A stretch of DNA of 61,581 bases from Thermoleophilia bacterium (lineage in GTDB: Bacteria > Actinomycetota > Thermoleophilia > Gaiellales > Gaiellaceae), in NCBI GenBank assembly GCA_025929895.1, contig JAICPI010000009.1, positions 1 through 61,581 of the forward strand. The letters run 5' to 3'. Positions 15,088 through 23,202 of this stretch are shown here, piece after piece. A program made the position numbers and the translations under genes. Every line of letters begins with the position of its first letter. Within the stretch, counting starts at the first letter, position 1. The notes under the pieces are model-generated. The model did not search any database. It saw only the letters and a program-made list of their open reading frames with translations, and had not been told where the DNA came from.

Positions 15088-16187
15088 GCAAGTCACGCCT
15101 TCATGAGCTGAACGAGCACGGCCAGAGCGTCTGGATCGATTCCCTCTCGCGCAAGTGGCTCCGCGACGGGACGCTCCGCAAGCTGATGGACGAGGACGCC
15201 GTCGGCGGAGTGACCTCCAACCCGACGATCTTCCAGAAGGCCCTCTCCGAGGGCGACTGGTACGACGACCAGCTGCGCGAGCTGCTCCAGCACCAGGACG
15301 ACCCGCGAGAGATCTTCTGGCAGCTCGCGGTCGCCGACGTCGTGGAGGCGTGCGACGTGCTTCGCCCCGTCTGGGATGCGAGCAAGGGCGGGGACGGCTA
15401 CGTCTCGCTCGAGGTCGACCCCGACCTCGCCTACGACCAGGAGCGCACGATCGAGCAGGCGCTCCGCCTGCACGAGTGGGTCGAACGACCCAACCTCTTC
15501 GTCAAGATCCCCGCGACCGAGCCGGGGTTGGGCGCAATCGAGGAGTGCACCGCGCGAGGGCGCTCGATCAACGTGACGCTGATCTTCTCGCTCGAGCGCT
15601 ACACCGCGGTCGCCGATGCGTACCTGCGGGGGCTGGAGCGGCTCGTCGAGACCGGCGGCGATCCGGCGACGGTCGCGTCGGTCGCGTCGTTCTTCGTCTC
15701 GCGCGTGGACACGGAGGCCGACCGTCGCCTCGAGGAGGTGGGTCGGCCCGAGCTGAAAGGAAAGCTCGCGATCGCGAACGCGAAGCTCGCGTACGAGCGC
15801 TACCGGGAGCTGTTCGGCGGGTCGAGCTGGGAGCGCCTCGCGGCCAAGGGCGCGACGCCGCAGCGCTGCCTCTGGGCCTCGACCTCGACGAAGAACCCGG
15901 AGTACCGCGACGTGCTCTACGTCGAGGAGCTGATCGGTCCGGAGACGGTGAACACGATGCCGCTCGAGACGATTCGAGCCTTCCAGGATCACGGCCGGGT
16001 CGCGGACACGCTCGCGCAGGGCGTCGAGCAGGCGCACGAGCTCCTCGCCGAGCTCGAGCGAGCCGGCGTCGACTACGACGACGTGACCGACACGCTCGAG
16101 CGCGAGGGCGTGCAGAAGTTCTCCGACTCGCTCGCAGAGCTGCTCGAAGGCATCAGCGCGAAGCGCGGCGAGCTCGTCTCCGCGTGA
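15084..16187 (+). CDS. tal: Transaldolase
   Basis: A 367-residue class I aldolase-fold enzyme transferring a dihydroxyacetone unit from sedoheptulose 7-phosphate to glyceraldehyde 3-phosphate. The family opening is SVWIDSLSRKWL and GGVTSNPTIFQKA; the Schiff-base Lys is at about 141 in NLFVKIPATEPG; NVTLIFSLERY and CLWASTSTKNPEY follow. It belongs to the longer actinobacterial/cyanobacterial transaldolase group that is sometimes fused to Pgi; here the Pgi gene follows with a 4-nt overlap. ATG 15084 overlaps the rpiB stop. Confidence 0.95.
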   Translation: MSKSRLHELNEHGQSVWIDSLSRKWLRDGTLRKLMDEDAVGGVTSNPTIFQKALSEGDWYDDQLRELLQHQDDPREIFWQLAVADVVEACDVLRPVWDASKGGDGYVSLEVDPDLAYDQERTIEQALRLHEWVERPNLFVKIPATEPGLGAIEECTARGRSINVTLIFSLERYTAVADAYLRGLERLVETGGDPATVASVASFFVSRVDTEADRRLEEVGRPELKGKLAIANAKLAYERYRELFGGSSWERLAAKGATPQRCLWASTSTKNPEYRDVLYVEELIGPETVNTMPLETIRAFQDHGRVADTLAQGVEQAHELLAELERAGVDYDDVTDTLEREGVQKFSDSLAELLEGISAKRGELVSA

Positions 16188-17440
16188 GCACGACGCAGGC
16201 CGAGCTCGTCGACCGGATCTGGAGCCGCGACCCGAGCGTCTGGACCGGCGGCGACGAGGCGCGCTGGCTCGGCTGGCTCGACGAGCCCGTCCGGATGCTC
16301 GAGCGCGTGCACGGGCTGCTCGAGGCGGCGTCGGAGCTCGAGTACGAGCGCGTGTGCCTGCTCGGCATGGGCGGCTCGAGCCTCGCGCCGCTCGTCCTCG
16401 CGCGGAGCTTCGGCGTCGACCGCTTCGAGGTGCTCGACACGACGCACCCGTCGGCGATCCGGCGCGTCGACGTCGAGGGGACGCTCTTCGTCGCGGCCTC
16501 GAAGTCGGGGACGACGCTCGAGACGCGCTCGCAGCTCGAGCACTTCCGCGAGCAGGGCGCGCGGTTCGTCGTGATCACCGACCCTGGCAGCGAGCTGGAG
16601 GGGCTCGGCCTGCGGACGTTCCACGGCGAGCCCACGATCGGCGGGCGCTACTCGGCGCTGTCGATGTTCGGGGTGCTGCCGGCCGCGCTGATGGGGCTCG
16701 ACGTCGAGCGCCTGCTCTCGCGCGCCGAGGAGATGCGCCAGGCCTGCCGGCTCGACGAGGGCAACCCGGGGCTCGAGCTCGGGCTCGCGCTCGCGGACGC
16801 GCCGTTCGTCCAGGTGGAGGGCGTCTTCGGGCTCTGGGTCGAGCAGCTGCTCGCGGAGTCGACCGGGAAGCAGGGACAAGGGATCGTCCCGGTGCGGGGC
16901 GGCGGCGAGCGGTTCGAGCCGCGGCTCGACGACCCGTACGAGCTCGGTCAGGAGTTCTTCCGCTGGGAGTTCGCGACGGCGGTCGCGGGCTCGCGGCTCG
17001 GGATCGACCCGTTCGACCAGCCGGACGTGCAGGCGGCGAAGGACCGGACGAACGAGCTGCTCGCGCGCGGCGGCGAGCCCTCCGTCGAGCTCGACGGAGA
17101 CCTCGACGAGCTGCTCGCGGAGGGCGGTGCCTACGTCGCCGTGCTGGCGTTCGTCGACCCCGCGCGCGAGCGCGAGCTGGAGCCGATCGTCGAGCGCGTG
17201 CGCGCGACGGGGCTGCCGTACTCCGTCGGCCTCGGGCCGCGGTACCTGCACTCGACCGGGCAGCTGCACAAGGGCGGTCCCGAGGGCGGCCTGTTCGTCC
17301 AGGTCGTCGACGACCTCGGCGAGGAGCTGCCGATCCCCGGCCGGCCGTTCGGCTTCCGGACGCTGATCGCCGCGCAGGCGGCCGGCGACTTCGAGGCGCT
17401 GCGGGAGCGCGGGCGCAAGATCGTGCGGGTCGCTCTGTGA
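16184..17440 (+). CDS. pgi: Glucose-6-phosphate isomerase
   Basis: A 418-residue phosphoglucose isomerase converting fructose 6-phosphate to glucose 6-phosphate, which feeds the oxidative branch encoded just downstream. SIS-fold motifs: LLGMGGSSLAPLVL, AASKSGTTLETRSQ, TIGGRYSALSMFG, the central AESTGKQGQGIVPV and the C-terminal HSTGQLHKGGPEGGLFVQ with the conserved His/Lys. It is much shorter than the ~550-residue E. coli type and matches the Pgi part of the natural Tal-Pgi fusions. GTG 16184 overlaps the transaldolase stop (GTGA). Confidence 0.93.
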   Translation: MSTTQAELVDRIWSRDPSVWTGGDEARWLGWLDEPVRMLERVHGLLEAASELEYERVCLLGMGGSSLAPLVLARSFGVDRFEVLDTTHPSAIRRVDVEGTLFVAASKSGTTLETRSQLEHFREQGARFVVITDPGSELEGLGLRTFHGEPTIGGRYSALSMFGVLPAALMGLDVERLLSRAEEMRQACRLDEGNPGLELGLALADAPFVQVEGVFGLWVEQLLAESTGKQGQGIVPVRGGGERFEPRLDDPYELGQEFFRWEFATAVAGSRLGIDPFDQPDVQAAKDRTNELLARGGEPSVELDGDLDELLAEGGAYVAVLAFVDPARERELEPIVERVRATGLPYSVGLGPRYLHSTGQLHKGGPEGGLFVQVVDDLGEELPIPGRPFGFRTLIAAQAAGDFEALRERGRKIVRVAL

Positions 17441-18339
17441 AGCTCGGCATGGTCGGGCTCGGCCGGATGGGCTCGGGGATGACCGAGCGGCTGCGGCGCG
17501 ACGGCCACGAGGTGATGACGTTCGACCCGAACGTCGAGTCCACCGCGACGTCGCTCGCCGAGCTCGCGACGCAGCTCGAGCCGCCGCGCGTCGTCTGGCT
17601 GATGGTGCCCTCGGGCGAGGTCACGGAGCAGACCGTGCAGGACGCGCTCGGCGTGCTCGAGTCCGACGACGTGGTCGTCGACGGCGGCAACTCGTTCTTT
17701 CGCGACTCGATCCGGCGCCACGAGCTGGCGCAGTCGCGGGGGATCCACTTCGTCGACGTCGGCGTCTCCGGCGGCGTGTGGGGCCTCGAGGTCGGCTTCT
17801 GCCTGATGGCCGGCGGCGAGGACGAGGCCACGGGACGCCTGCGGCCGATCTTCGAGTCGCTGGCGCCGGAGAACGGCTGGGCGGACGTCGGCGGCCCGGG
17901 CGCGGGCCACTTCGTGAAGATGGTGCACAACGGGATCGAGTACGGCCTGATGCAGGCGTACGCCGAGGGCTTCGAGCTGATGAACCACTCGCAGTTCGAC
18001 CTCGACCTCCAGCAGATCGCCGGGATCTGGCGGTACGGCTCGGTCGTCCGCTCGTGGCTGCTCGACCTGCTCTACGAGGCGTTCACGGAGAACGGCTCCC
18101 AGCTGGACGCGATCGCGCCGTACGTCGAGGACTCGGGCGAGGGCCGCTGGACGATCAACGAGGCGATCAAGGAGAACGTGCCCGTGCCCGTGATCTCCGC
18201 GGCGCTGTTCGCGCGCTTCGCCTCGCGACGAGAGATCGACTTCGCGGCGAAGGTCGCGGCGGCGCTGCGGAACCAGTTCGGTGGGCATGCGGTCCGGGCG
18301 GCCGAGAAGCGCGTGGAGGACCCTGACCGGAGTCGCTGA
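17437..18339 (+). CDS. gnd: 6-phosphogluconate dehydrogenase, decarboxylating (short type)
   Basis: A 300-residue Rossmann enzyme oxidising 6-phosphogluconate to ribulose 5-phosphate and CO2. It opens with the dinucleotide motif KLGMVGLGRMGSGM; VDGGNSFFRDSIRR, DVGVSGGVWGLEVGFCLMAGG and the catalytic Lys in GHFVKMVHNGIEYG follow, then EGRWTINEAI. The length and sequence fit the short YqeC/GntZ-like class, which often prefers NAD; cofactor choice is an inference. GTG 17437 overlaps the pgi stop. Its 3' end overlaps the predicted start of zwf by about 50 nt. Confidence 0.93.
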   Translation: MKLGMVGLGRMGSGMTERLRRDGHEVMTFDPNVESTATSLAELATQLEPPRVVWLMVPSGEVTEQTVQDALGVLESDDVVVDGGNSFFRDSIRRHELAQSRGIHFVDVGVSGGVWGLEVGFCLMAGGEDEATGRLRPIFESLAPENGWADVGGPGAGHFVKMVHNGIEYGLMQAYAEGFELMNHSQFDLDLQQIAGIWRYGSVVRSWLLDLLYEAFTENGSQLDAIAPYVEDSGEGRWTINEAIKENVPVPVISAALFARFASRREIDFAAKVAAALRNQFGGHAVRAAEKRVEDPDRSR

Positions 18340-19816
18340 GAACCCGCTGCTCGAGGGGCTCGACCTCCCCGGCGCGCCCGATCCGTGCGTGCTCGTGATC
18401 TTCGGCGCCTCGGGCGACCTGACGAAGCGCAAGCTGTTCCCCGCGCTCTACGCCCTCGCCGTGCGGCGGATGCTGCCGGACCGCTTCGCCGTTCTCGGGA
18501 GCTCGCGCACGGAGCTGACCGACGACGAGTTCCGCGCACAGATGAGGGAGGCCGTCCGCGAGCACGCGCGCGACGAGCTCGAGCAGGACGCCTGGGACGA
18601 GCTGGCCGCGTGCACGCACTACGTGCAGACCGAGTTCGGCGACGACGAGGAGCACAACGAGGTGGGGGCCCGCCTCTCGGAGCTCGACGAGGAGCACGGC
18701 ACACAGGGCAACCGCGTCTACTACCTCGCCGTCCCGCCGAAGGCGTTCCCGATGCTCGTGCAGGAGCTGGGCGAGCGGAGGACGACGCAGGGGTGGACGC
18801 GGCTGATCGTCGAGAAGCCGTTCGGCCGCGACCTCGCGTCCGCCCGTGAGCTGAACGCCCTCCTCACGCGCTACTTCCGCGAGCGGGAGATCTTCCGCAT
18901 CGACCACTACCTCGGCAAGGAGACGGTCCAGAACCTGCTCGCGATGCGGTTCGCGAACGCGATCTTCGAGCCGCTCTGGTCGCGGCAGTTCGTCGACCAC
19001 GTGCAGATCACCGTGACCGAGTCGATGGGGATCGAGGGCCGCGCTGCGTTCTACGAGGAGGCCGGCGCGTCGCGCGACATCCTCCAGAACCACGCGCTCC
19101 AGCTCGTCGCGTTGACCGCGATGGAGCCGCCGATCGACTTCGACGCCGACGCGGTGCGGAACGAGAAGGCGAAGGTGCTCCGCGCGACGGAGGTCGAGGC
19201 GGTCGTGCGCGGGCAGTACGGCGCCGGGCACGTCGAGGGCGAGGCCGTCCCGGCGTACCGGGACGAGGAGGGCGTCGACCCCGATTCGACGACGGAGACG
19301 TTCGTCGCGGCGAAGCTGCGCATCGGCAACTGGCGCTGGGCCGACACGCCGTTCTACGTGCGCGCGGGCAAGCGGCTCGCGAGGCGGGAGACGACGATCG
19401 CGATCCACTTCGAGCGCGCGCCGCACCCGCTCTTCCTGCACGCGGACGGCCTGCGCCCGAACGTGCTCGCGATCCACGTCCAGCCGGACGAGGGCGTCTC
19501 GCTCGGGTTCGGCGCGAAGGTGCCGGGCCAGGGGATGACGGTGCGCACCGTCAACATGGAGTTCCTCTACGGCGGCGCGTTCCGCACCGGGCTGCCCGAG
19601 GCGTACGAGCGCCTGATCGTCGACGCGATGCGCGGCGAGGCGACGCTCTTCACCCGCGCGGACGAGATCGAGGAGCAGTGGCGCCTCGTCGACTCGATCC
19701 ACGCGCGCTGGGCGGGCCAGACGCCGGATTTCCCGAACTACGAGGCCGGCACGTGGGGGCCCGAGGCAGCGGACGAGCTCCTGCACCGGGACGACCGCTC
19801 CTGGCGACGCCGATGA
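18281..19816 (+). CDS. zwf: Glucose-6-phosphate 1-dehydrogenase
   Basis: A protein of about 511 residues oxidising glucose 6-phosphate to 6-phosphogluconolactone, the entry step of the oxidative pentose phosphate pathway. VLVIFGASGDLTKRKLFPAL is the nucleotide-binding strand-loop, RLIVEKPFGRDL the Lys-containing motif and FRIDHYLGKETVQNLL the catalytic signature with the conserved His. Start is uncertain: GTG 18281 and ATG 18287 both lie inside gnd; the conserved part begins near 18356. Stop overlaps the opcA ATG. No lactonase gene follows, unlike the common zwf-opcA-pgl order. Confidence 0.95.
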   Translation: MGMRSGRPRSAWRTLTGVAENPLLEGLDLPGAPDPCVLVIFGASGDLTKRKLFPALYALAVRRMLPDRFAVLGSSRTELTDDEFRAQMREAVREHARDELEQDAWDELAACTHYVQTEFGDDEEHNEVGARLSELDEEHGTQGNRVYYLAVPPKAFPMLVQELGERRTTQGWTRLIVEKPFGRDLASARELNALLTRYFREREIFRIDHYLGKETVQNLLAMRFANAIFEPLWSRQFVDHVQITVTESMGIEGRAAFYEEAGASRDILQNHALQLVALTAMEPPIDFDADAVRNEKAKVLRATEVEAVVRGQYGAGHVEGEAVPAYRDEEGVDPDSTTETFVAAKLRIGNWRWADTPFYVRAGKRLARRETTIAIHFERAPHPLFLHADGLRPNVLAIHVQPDEGVSLGFGAKVPGQGMTVRTVNMEFLYGGAFRTGLPEAYERLIVDAMRGEATLFTRADEIEEQWRLVDSIHARWAGQTPDFPNYEAGTWGPEAADELLHRDDRSWRRR

Positions 19817-20634
19817 ACACCGTCGCCGAGATCGAGCGCGAGCTGTCGCGGCTGCGCAGCGAGTCGATGGCGTTCCGCACGAGCGCGATGACGCACGTCG
19901 CGTGGGCGCCGCCCGAGTGGCAGGACGCGTCGCGCGAGACGCTGGAGCGGCTCGCCGAGCGCCATCCCTCGCGCACGCTGCTCCTGTTCCCGCGCGAGGA
20001 CGGACGCAACGAGCTCGATGCGGACGTCTCGCTGCACTGCTTCACGCTGCCGGAGCTCGAGGGGATGGTCAGCACCGAGGTGGTCGAGGTGCGCCTGCAC
20101 GGCGATCGCGCGCACGCCCCGGCGAGCGTCGTGCTGCCGCTCGCGCTGCCGGACCTCCCGATGTTCCTGCGCTGGCGCGGGCGCCCGCCGTTCGGAGCCG
20201 ACGAGCTCGAGCAGCTCGTCGACGTCGTCGACCGGCTCGTGGTCGACTCACGCGAGTGGCCCGATGCACCCGCGTCGTACCGAGAGCTCGCGACGTACTT
20301 CGAGCGCACCGCCGTGTCCGACATCGTCTGGACGCGGACGCAGCGGTGGCGCCGAGCGATCGCGCAGCTCTGGCCGCTCGCGCCGTCGGAGCTGCACGTG
20401 GTCGGCCCCGCGGCCGAGGCCGCCCTGCTCGCCGGGTGGCTGCGCTCGCGCCTCGATCGTCGCGTCGAGCTGCGACTCGAGGAGGCGGAGCGGATCGAGC
20501 TGCTCGAGCTCGACGGGGAGGAGGTCGTCACGCGGGAGGAGCGCTTCACGCCCAGCGACCTCCTCTCGATCCAGCTCGACCGCTTCTCCCGCGACCCGGT
20601 GTACGAAGCCGCCGTGACGAGCGCCGTGCGATGA
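19813..20634 (+). CDS. opcA: OpcA, glucose-6-phosphate dehydrogenase assembly/redox effector
   Basis: A 273-residue OpcA-like protein. In cyanobacteria and actinobacteria OpcA activates or assembles G6PDH and links it to redox state. Recognised from its position directly after zwf (ATGA overlap) and from the family pattern NLVVWAPPEWQ-like segment (HVAWAPPEWQDASRETL), the central LPDLPMFLRWRGRPPF and the late SDIVWTRTQRWRRAIAQLW. The central LPLALPDLPMFLRWRG matches the family's LLVPDLPVFLWW region. Its stop overlaps the ATG of the histidine kinase, coupling a two-component system to the metabolic operon. Confidence 0.9.
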   Translation: MNTVAEIERELSRLRSESMAFRTSAMTHVAWAPPEWQDASRETLERLAERHPSRTLLLFPREDGRNELDADVSLHCFTLPELEGMVSTEVVEVRLHGDRAHAPASVVLPLALPDLPMFLRWRGRPPFGADELEQLVDVVDRLVVDSREWPDAPASYRELATYFERTAVSDIVWTRTQRWRRAIAQLWPLAPSELHVVGPAAEAALLAGWLRSRLDRRVELRLEEAERIELLELDGEEVVTREERFTPSDLLSIQLDRFSRDPVYEAAVTSAVR

Positions 20635-21794
20635 GCGCGGGCACCGAGCGGGAGCGGGAGCGGGAGCTCGATGCGCTCGCCGGGCGCCTCGAGGCGCTCC
20701 GCGCGCTGAACGTCGAGCTCGAGGAGCGGATCGCCGCGCGGACGCGCGAGCTCGGAGCCGTGAACGCCCGGCTCGAGACCGTCGTGCAGGAGCTGCCCGT
20801 CGGCGTGATCGTCCTAGGCCCGGGTGGCGCGATCGAGCTGGCGAACCCGCCTGCGCTCGAGATCCTCGGCGTCGGGCGCGAGGACCTCGCCGAGCTCTCC
20901 GAGCGGCAGCCGTGGCAGATGTTCACGCGGGACGGCCGTGCGCTCCCGCTGCACGAGCGGCCGATGGTCCGCGCGCTGGGCGAGCGGACCGCCACCACGC
21001 GCGAGCGCTTCGAGATCGAGCGGCCGGACGGCCGCAGGATCGTCGTCGAGCTCTCGGCGGTCCCGTTCCGCGAGCCGGGGGGCATGGACTCCGTCGTCGT
21101 GACGATCGAGGACGTGACCGAGCGCGAGACGCTCGAGCGGGCGGAGCGGGACTTCGTCACGAACGCGGCGCACGAGCTCCAGACCCCGCTCGCCGCGATC
21201 ATCAGCGCCGTCGAGGTGCTCCAGGCCGGCGCGAAGGAGCGGCCCGAGGACCGGGACCGCTTCCTCCAGCACATCGCGGACGCGTCGGCGCGGCTCGAGC
21301 AGCTGACGCGCGCGCTGCTGCTGCTCGCCCGCGCCGAGATCGGGGATCGTGTCCGTACCGAGGTCGTCGCGCTCGCCCCGCTCCTCGAGTCGATCGCCGC
21401 GTCGTCTGCGCGCGAGCGCGAGGTTCGCGTCGAGTGCGACGCGGACCTCGGCGTGATCGGGAACGGCACGCTCCTCGGGCAAGCGCTCGCCAACCTCGTC
21501 GACAACGCCACGAAGCACACGCGCGCCGCGGTCGTGATCGCCGCCAAGCCCGAGGCCGACCGCGTCAGGATCGCGGTTCGCGACCAGGGCGACGGGATCC
21601 CGGAAGCCGATCGCGAGCGCGTCTTGGAGCGCTTCTACCGCGGCGAGGGCGTGACGCAGGAAGGCTCCGGCCTCGGTCTCGCGATCGTCGCCGCCGTCTC
21701 GCGCGCGCTCGGCGGCGAGCTCGAGCTCGAGTCCTCGCAGGCGGGAACCACCGTCTCGATCGTCCTCCCCGCCGCGAGGCTCGTCTCGCGGTGA
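20631..21794 (+). CDS. Cytosolic PAS-domain sensor histidine kinase
   Basis: A 387-residue kinase with no membrane segment. An N-terminal coiled coil (RERELDALAGRLEALRALNVELEERIA) leads to a PAS domain at about residues 45-165, a HisKA domain with FVTNAAHELQTPLAAI (His about 181) and an HATPase domain with LANLVDNATKHT (N box), DQGDGIPEADRERVLERF and GSGLGLAIVAAV. Being cytosolic it should sense an internal signal through the PAS domain. ATG 20631 overlaps the opcA stop and its own stop overlaps the response regulator, so it is translationally tied to the pentose phosphate operon. Confidence 0.92.
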   Translation: MSAGTERERERELDALAGRLEALRALNVELEERIAARTRELGAVNARLETVVQELPVGVIVLGPGGAIELANPPALEILGVGREDLAELSERQPWQMFTRDGRALPLHERPMVRALGERTATTRERFEIERPDGRRIVVELSAVPFREPGGMDSVVVTIEDVTERETLERAERDFVTNAAHELQTPLAAIISAVEVLQAGAKERPEDRDRFLQHIADASARLEQLTRALLLLARAEIGDRVRTEVVALAPLLESIAASSAREREVRVECDADLGVIGNGTLLGQALANLVDNATKHTRAAVVIAAKPEADRVRIAVRDQGDGIPEADRERVLERFYRGEGVTQEGSGLGLAIVAAVSRALGGELELESSQAGTTVSIVLPAARLVSR

Positions 21795-22474
21795 CCAGGC
21801 TCCTGATCGCGGAGGACGAGCCGGCGATCCTCGACGCGCTCGCGTACACGCTGCGCGGCGAGGGCTACGAGGTCGAGACCGTAGAGGACGGCGAGGCGGC
21901 GCTCGAGCAGGCGCTGACCGACGAGTTCGACCTGATGATCCTCGACCTCATGCTGCCGCGGCTCTCGGGGACCGAGATCCTGCGCCGTGTCCGGCAGCAG
22001 AGCGCGCTCCCGGTGATCGTGCTGACCGCGAAAAGCACCGAAACCGACCGCGTCCTCGGGCTCGAGATCGGCGCCGACGACTACGTCACGAAGCCGTTCT
22101 CGATGGCGGAGGTGGTCAGCCGCGTGCGGGCGCTCCTCCGGCGGCGCGAGCTCGACCTCTCCGGGCCCTCGCAGCGCGTCCGCGTCGGCTCGCTCGAGCT
22201 CGACGCCTACGCGCACCGCGTCCTCGTCGACGGCGAGCCCAGGGACCTGACGCGCTCGGAGTTCAGGCTCGTCACGCTCCTCGCATCTCAGCCCGACCGG
22301 GCCTTTTCGCGTCGCGAGCTGATGGAGCACCTCTGGGACAGCACGTACGTCGGCGACCAGCGTGCCTGCGACATCCACATCTCGAACCTGCGTCGCAAGC
22401 TCGAGCGCGACCCCGCCAGGCCGGAGCGGATCGTGACCGTTCGCGGCGTCGGCTACAAGCTCACCACCGTGTGA
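21791..22474 (+). CDS. OmpR/PhoB-family response regulator
   Basis: A 227-residue DNA-binding regulator, partner of the kinase just upstream (GTGA overlap). The receiver domain has RLLIAEDEPAILDAL, Asp about 52 in LMILDLMLPRLSG and Lys about 101 in DDYVTKPFSMAE. The winged-helix output domain (about 130-227) contains LTRSEFRLVTLLASQPDRAFSRRELMEHLW and the recognition-helix region RACDIHISNLRRKLE, ending VRGVGYKLTTV. It is the last gene of the eight-gene coupled chain that starts at rpiB. Its targets are not visible; control of its own operon is an obvious hypothesis. Confidence 0.94.
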   Translation: MTRLLIAEDEPAILDALAYTLRGEGYEVETVEDGEAALEQALTDEFDLMILDLMLPRLSGTEILRRVRQQSALPVIVLTAKSTETDRVLGLEIGADDYVTKPFSMAEVVSRVRALLRRRELDLSGPSQRVRVGSLELDAYAHRVLVDGEPRDLTRSEFRLVTLLASQPDRAFSRRELMEHLWDSTYVGDQRACDIHISNLRRKLERDPARPERIVTVRGVGYKLTTV

Positions 22475-22519
22475 GCAAACGCAAACGCAACGCTCGGTGA
22501 ACGCTGATCTCGACCGGGG

Positions 22520-22525
22520 TACGGT
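22520..22525 (+). promoter_or_regulatory. Leaderless -10 box of the STAS gene
   Basis: TACGGT is 6 nt before the GTG at 22532; no ribosome site is present. Confidence 0.4.
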
Positions 22526-22531
22526 GGCCTC

Positions 22532-22909
22532 GTGGACTTCGTGAACCCCCTCGAGTTTCGGCTCAGCACCGCCCAGATCGCCGACGAGACCTACGTGGTG
22601 ACGCTCGCCGGCGAGCTCGACCTCGCGGACACCGGCAAGGTCGACGCCGAGCTGGAGCTGCTCGGGGACGAAGGCGCCCGCAGCGTGATCGTCGACCTGC
22701 TCGCCGTCCCCTTCCTCGAGTCCTCCGCTGTGGGGCTCCTGCTCCGCCATTCGCGCAAGCTCCGGTTGAAGGGCGGCTCCCTGACCCTCGTCTCCGACGA
22801 CGTTCGAATCGCCCGCGTGCTGGAGATCTCGGGCCTGACCTCCCACTTCCGGATCAGGCCGACGTTGAGCGAGGCGATCGGCGACGCGGTGGCGGAGGCC
22901 TACTCGTGA
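22532..22909 (+). CDS. STAS-domain anti-sigma-factor antagonist
   Basis: A 125-residue single STAS domain of the SpoIIAA/RsbV type, which in this family binds and sequesters an anti-sigma kinase in a phosphorylation-dependent way. The core is TYVVTLAGELDLADTGKVDAEL and SVIVDLLAVPFLESSAVGLLL, where Ser 64 or 65 occupies the phosphorylation position; the usual Asp before it is Glu here (FLESSA). No RsbW-like kinase or sigma factor lies nearby. Its stop overlaps the GTG of a mini-ANTAR gene, a notable pairing. GTG 22532 looks leaderless. Confidence 0.88.
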   Translation: MDFVNPLEFRLSTAQIADETYVVTLAGELDLADTGKVDAELELLGDEGARSVIVDLLAVPFLESSAVGLLLRHSRKLRLKGGSLTLVSDDVRIARVLEISGLTSHFRIRPTLSEAIGDAVAEAYS

Positions 22910-23202
22910 ACGGCGACGGCGAGCGGCTCGTCGAGCTGGTCGACGAGCTGCGCAAGCGAAACGCCCAGCTCGAGCTCGCGCTGTCCTCGCGGATCGTGAT
23001 CGAGCAGGCGAAGGGGATCCTGGCCGAGCGCTACCGGCTCGACCTCGACTCCGCGTTCGCCGTGCTCCGCGGCGCTGCGCGCCGGCACCGGCTGCGCATC
23101 CACGTGCTCGCCGAGGCGGTCGTCACATCGCCGCGGACGCCGAGCGCGATCGAGCTCGAGCTCGTCCAGGGACGCGCGCCGAGCCTCTCCGAGCGCGCCT
23201 AG
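22906..23202 (+). CDS. Small ANTAR-domain protein
   Basis: A 98-residue protein consisting of an N-terminal coiled coil (RLVELVDELRKRNAQLELALSS) and an ANTAR domain (RIVIEQAKGILAERYRLDLDSAFAVLRGAARRH) with no receiver or GAF domain. ANTAR domains bind paired hexaloop RNA hairpins and cause antitermination; the coiled coil would dimerise it. Without a sensor domain it must be regulated by a partner, possibly the STAS protein with which it overlaps (GTGA), which is inference. The stop overlaps the convergent secreted-protein gene by 4 nt. Confidence 0.85.
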   Translation: MNGDGERLVELVDELRKRNAQLELALSSRIVIEQAKGILAERYRLDLDSAFAVLRGAARRHRLRIHVLAEAVVTSPRTPSAIELELVQGRAPSLSERA

